From assembly GCA_002412495.1 (NCBI GenBank), contig DHVE01000097.1:1-17536 (forward strand): 17,536 nt of DNA, in the 5' to 3' direction. This DNA comes from Betaproteobacteria bacterium UBA5216 (GTDB lineage Bacteria; Pseudomonadota; Gammaproteobacteria; Burkholderiales; SG8-41). Made by a program: the position numbers and the translations under genes. Numbering within the stretch: the stretch's first letter is position 1; each line of letters opens with the position of its first letter. The notes beneath the pieces are model-generated. The model made no database searches and was not told the DNA's origin. It worked only from the letters and a program-made list of their open reading frames with translations. Shown piece after piece: positions 14,666-17,536 of the stretch.

Positions 14666-17536
14666 ATGAGCAACAACAACGCCAATTCCAGTTCGCCCAC
14701 CACCCTTGCGGAAAAGACTTACAAGTTCCGCTTGCCGAGCTTGTTCGAACTGTTCTTCGGGCGCCTTGCACGCTGGGTGCGGCAACTGCGAGAGTGGCGA
14801 AAGCGCGGCTGGCTCAAGAAGGCGCTTGCGCACAAGCGTCGGCGGACATCATTCGCGCCGCGTATGGAGACGCTGGAGCCGCGGGTGTTGTTGTCGGCGG
14901 ATGTTTCATACACCTACAGCGGTACTGATGCTACTCATTTTAACGATGGCGATCTGCTCAACAACGATTACATCCTTGATGTGTTCGACGACGGTGGCGT
15001 GGACAAGCTGCGTCTGCGTGCGGAGGATGGGACAGTTCTTGCGTCTGGGGCGCTTGCGGACGACGGCGTTAACAAATTTACCATCAATGGCACAGGGCTT
15101 TTAGGGGATCAACTCAAGATTGATTTGACTAACATTGCCGGTCAGATCGGTGCGGATCCGAGGTATGACATACAGGTTGTTTTTGACGGCAAGGGGATAT
15201 TGGCCGGACAGGACGACAATATCGCGATCAATGGCGCCGGTACCTACGAACTGCAGTCGTTCAAGCTCACGGGGCAGGATGACATTACCATCGCCGGTAG
15301 CATCCACGCGCTGGGCGACATCACCATCGAATCTAAATCGACCAGCAACGGCGGATTGCTTGGATCTGACATTCTTGCCAATGCCACTTCGGCAATCGTG
15401 ATGAACAGCGGTACGCTGACGGGCCAGAATATCTCGTTGACTGCCGATTCTACGGTCAACGTGGATGGCAACAACGTCTCGCTCATTAGCAGTATCGCCT
15501 TCGGTGGCGTGCTGTCCGATTCGGAGGCTTCCGTCGCGATCAATGGCGGCGTTATCGACGCGGATGGCAATCTGACTATTTCGGCCAGTTCCACGGTTAC
15601 GACGGTGGTGTCGCGCGCGCCAGATACCAAGGCCGCCGATGGCAGTGCAAAAAGTACCTCCGCGGATGCGGTAATTGCGATATCCATCGTGTCGAGCGAT
15701 GCCTCGGTCACGGTGGCCAACGGCACTTTGACGGCAGGTGATGCTGCGAATCTTCATGCCACGAATACCGTAAATGTAACTACCACTGCAGATGGAAGTG
15801 CGGGCGGCAATGCAGGCACTGCAGCTGGTGGCGTGCTGGGCTTCTCGTTGGTGACGGGCGACACCAAAGTCGTGGTTACAGGCGGAACGATCAGTGGTGA
15901 TGATATTGATCTGTCTGCGGTTGCCACGCATGTTGTAAACACCAGTGCTGTCTCTACCCATGAAGGTGCGGCCGGCAGTGCGGGCGGCACCAATCAGTCT
16001 GAAGCGAAACTCAAGGACCCAAGAGGAGATGGTACCGGCGCCGGCAAAGATGCCGATAAGGCCGCAACGACGGATGGCGATGTCAGTTTTGCAGCGGCAG
16101 TTGCGCTGACGGTAAGCACCGGAACTGTTGAGGCCTCGATTGCCAACGCCACGGTCACGGCGGATGACAAGAACGTTCTTACGACAGATGACATCAAGGT
16201 AAAAGCGTCTTCCACCCAGACGATCACCACCAAGGCCGATGGCAGCCAGACCTCGAAAGACGCCACTGGCGTCGGCATCGGCGCGGCGATTGGCATCGTT
16301 GATACCGATACTTTGGCAACGCTCGGCGGTGCGACGACGTCGCTGACGGCTACCGACATCACCTTGTCGGCCCTGATGCCGTCGAGCACATACACCGTGG
16401 AAGCCAAATCAGGGGCGTCCAGCTCCGGCACAGCCATCGCGGGTTCGTTTGCGATGAATCTTGTGTTTATTGACACCGGGGCAAAAGTGCTCGCGGGTTC
16501 CAACGTCAATCTGCACGGAGCCAACCTCATCCTCGATTCGCAGGCTACGACGCAAAGTGAAACTAAAGGCTTGGCTGCGGGCGGTGATTCCAAGTCCGGG
16601 GATACGGGTGTTGGAATCTCGGTAGCCCTTAGCGTGGAACGAAGCAATACCGTCGCCGCGCTCGAAGATACAGCTTTGCTTGGAAACGCCAAGAATGTCA
16701 CGTTGACTGCCACCGGCAGCAACGTGGTGAATACCACGGCCGAAGGCGGCGGTGCGGCTAAGGATGGTACAGGGGCAGGTGGAGCGTTGGCCATTACCGT
16801 AGCCAATAATACTACCGAAGCGAAAATAGGCACTGCCGGTACCTTGTTGGATGTGGCGGGCGCCATTAGCGCGACGGCGGATCATCATGGTTCGAGCACG
16901 ACGACGGCTAATGCGGACGCGAATGGCACGTCGACGGCGGTGGGTGCGGCAATCGCGCTGGGGTTTGTAAACGATACTGCGCGCGCCACGACTGCACGCA
17001 ATATAACGGCGGATGGCGCGGTCAGCTTTACCGCGCGGGCCGACGGGGCGAGCAAGTCCGAAGCTAAGGCGAGTGCGGCTGGCGCAGACAAGACTAAAGA
17101 AAGTGGCAAGGGCAATAGCAGCGCGGACGACCAATCGGGCAAGGCCACGGGGCTTGCTAAAGCCAAATCTGGCGATAGCAGCTTAAGTGTCAGCAAGTCG
17201 GCGTCGACGGCTGACGGCAGCGGTGGTGGCGGGGCGGTGAGTGTAGGTGCGGCGCTGGCGTTAAACGTGGCCAACAGCACGGCGGACGCCTCGATATACA
17301 ACGTGACCATTATTGCTGGTGACGGTGCTCTTAACACGGGGGCGCTGAACCTGAAGGCCGAGAACAACATGGATGCCTCCGCGATTGCGGATGCCTCGGC
17401 GGCGCTGGGCGCGACCGGCACCGCTGTTGGCCTTGGGATAGCGCTGAACATAGCGGACATGCAGAACCACGCGACGGTTGGCGCGGGTGCGAAGGTGACG
17501 GCGGACGGGGTGTGCGCGCAGTCGCTGATGAAGGAT
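14666..17536 (+). CDS. Giant repetitive surface-type protein with LEPRxLL motif, 3' end cut by window
   Basis: The frame is open for 957 codons from the ATG at 14666 to the window edge without a stop. GGGAG at 14655-14659 is 6 bases upstream. The N-terminus (1-66) is a basic, aromatic, possibly amphipathic region (EKTYKFRLPSLFELFFG, then a run of K/R) with no ordinary signal peptide. LEPRVLLSAD starts at residue 70, the LEPR-XLL motif found near the N-terminus of very large repetitive bacterial proteins. From about 270 on, the protein is rich in Ala, Gly, Thr, Asp and Val, with alternating strand-like segments in a repeat of about 55-61 residues, as in beta-solenoid adhesins. Cysteine is almost absent. 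It is probably a secreted or surface adhesin or matrix protein and the natural client of the export-like genes to its left (inference). Confidence 0.85.
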   Translation, partial: MSNNNANSSSPTTLAEKTYKFRLPSLFELFFGRLARWVRQLREWRKRGWLKKALAHKRRRTSFAPRMETLEPRVLLSADVSYTYSGTDATHFNDGDLLNNDYILDVFDDGGVDKLRLRAEDGTVLASGALADDGVNKFTINGTGLLGDQLKIDLTNIAGQIGADPRYDIQVVFDGKGILAGQDDNIAINGAGTYELQSFKLTGQDDITIAGSIHALGDITIESKSTSNGGLLGSDILANATSAIVMNSGTLTGQNISLTADSTVNVDGNNVSLISSIAFGGVLSDSEASVAINGGVIDADGNLTISASSTVTTVVSRAPDTKAADGSAKSTSADAVIAISIVSSDASVTVANGTLTAGDAANLHATNTVNVTTTADGSAGGNAGTAAGGVLGFSLVTGDTKVVVTGGTISGDDIDLSAVATHVVNTSAVSTHEGAAGSAGGTNQSEAKLKDPRGDGTGAGKDADKAATTDGDVSFAAAVALTVSTGTVEASIANATVTADDKNVLTTDDIKVKASSTQTITTKADGSQTSKDATGVGIGAAIGIVDTDTLATLGGATTSLTATDITLSALMPSSTYTVEAKSGASSSGTAIAGSFAMNLVFIDTGAKVLAGSNVNLHGANLILDSQATTQSETKGLAAGGDSKSGDTGVGISVALSVERSNTVAALEDTALLGNAKNVTLTATGSNVVNTTAEGGGAAKDGTGAGGALAITVANNTTEAKIGTAGTLLDVAGAISATADHHGSSTTTANADANGTSTAVGAAIALGFVNDTARATTARNITADGAVSFTARADGASKSEAKASAAGADKTKESGKGNSSADDQSGKATGLAKAKSGDSSLSVSKSASTADGSGGGGAVSVGAALALNVANSTADASIYNVTIIAGDGALNTGALNLKAENNMDASAIADASAALGATGTAVGLGIALNIADMQNHATVGAGAKVTADGVCAQSLMKD
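14873..14893 (+). other. LEPRxLL motif of the giant protein (residues 70-76)
   Basis: LEPRVLL, directly followed by SAD, lies after a strongly basic segment. In this protein group the motif is the most conserved N-terminal element and is suspected to be a targeting or processing signal, though I know of no direct proof. A cut near SAD would fit removal of the basic leader by the M50-type protease or another peptidase (inference). Confidence 0.75.
15482..17479 (+). repeat. Degenerate repeats of about 55-61 residues in the giant protein
   Basis: Eleven copies of a hydrophobic Ala/Gly strand pattern ending T-x-A-x-V/I can be lined up, for example VGIGAAIGIVDTDTLATL (536-553), VGAAIALGFVNDTARATT (759-776) and VGAALALNVANSTADASI (860-877). 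The ends fall near residues 289, 347, 401, 490, 551, 606, 664, 719, 773, 875 and 936, giving steps of 58, 54, 89, 61, 55, 58, 55, 54, 102 and 61. The two long steps contain Lys/Gly/Asp-rich inserts (about 432-472 and 792-855). DNA identity between copies is low, so this is an old protein-level repeat. Confidence 0.7.

Noticed and set aside
15101..17460. Several long minus-strand open frames opposite the giant gene
   Set aside because: They arise from the biased codons of the Ala/Thr/Gly-rich repeats; they are low-complexity Ala/Ser/Val/Pro or Arg-rich and have no ribosome sites, while the plus frame is continuous with a good start.
15482..17479. CRISPR array or DNA-level tandem repeat
   Set aside because: The repetition is only at the protein level; copies differ strongly at the DNA level and lie in one open reading frame.

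Overview
The window looks like a betaproteobacterial chromosome, most likely Burkholderiales or a relative. The reasons are a Bug-type (TctC-like) periplasmic binding protein, GC-rich codon use in most genes, and the style of the small exported proteins at the left end. I cannot name the species.

Left third (1-5309): two minus-strand genes encode a partial glycine-zipper lipoprotein and a small His/Tyr/Pro-rich exported protein. Diverging from them on the plus strand are a thiamine-diphosphate enzyme of the acetolactate synthase/benzoylformate decarboxylase fold, a membrane protein with a pentapeptide-like beta-solenoid and visibly AT-richer DNA, and a Bug solute-binding protein. The enzyme and the Bug protein look like an old catabolic pair, with the membrane gene as a later arrival. 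A 386-base stretch (5310-5695) with no convincing gene separates this part from the next.

Right two thirds (5653-17536): this is the unusual part. A compact plus-strand operon encodes a DUF3467-type small protein, a GAF-GAF-HlyD fusion anchored in the inner membrane, a large site-2-protease (M50) membrane protein with a PqqD-like front and a HlyD-like tail, and a SecA-like protein whose nucleotide-binding motifs have decayed. Facing it on the minus strand is a periplasmic HlyD/RND-type adaptor. After a divergent promoter region come a NarL/FixJ response regulator, a PilZ-like protein and the start of a very large repetitive protein. That protein carries an LEPRxLL motif near its N-terminus and a degenerate repeat of about 55-61 residues; it runs off the right edge after 957 residues.

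My reading, as inference, is that these genes form a dedicated export and surface-display system for the giant repeat protein. The pseudo-SecA would act as a targeting or chaperone factor rather than a motor, the M50 protein as a processing or translocation component, and the three adaptor proteins as the envelope bridge. The response regulator and PilZ protein would tie production to a signal and possibly to cyclic-di-GMP. No outer-membrane channel or ABC ATPase is visible in the window; if they exist they should lie to the right of the giant gene or elsewhere.
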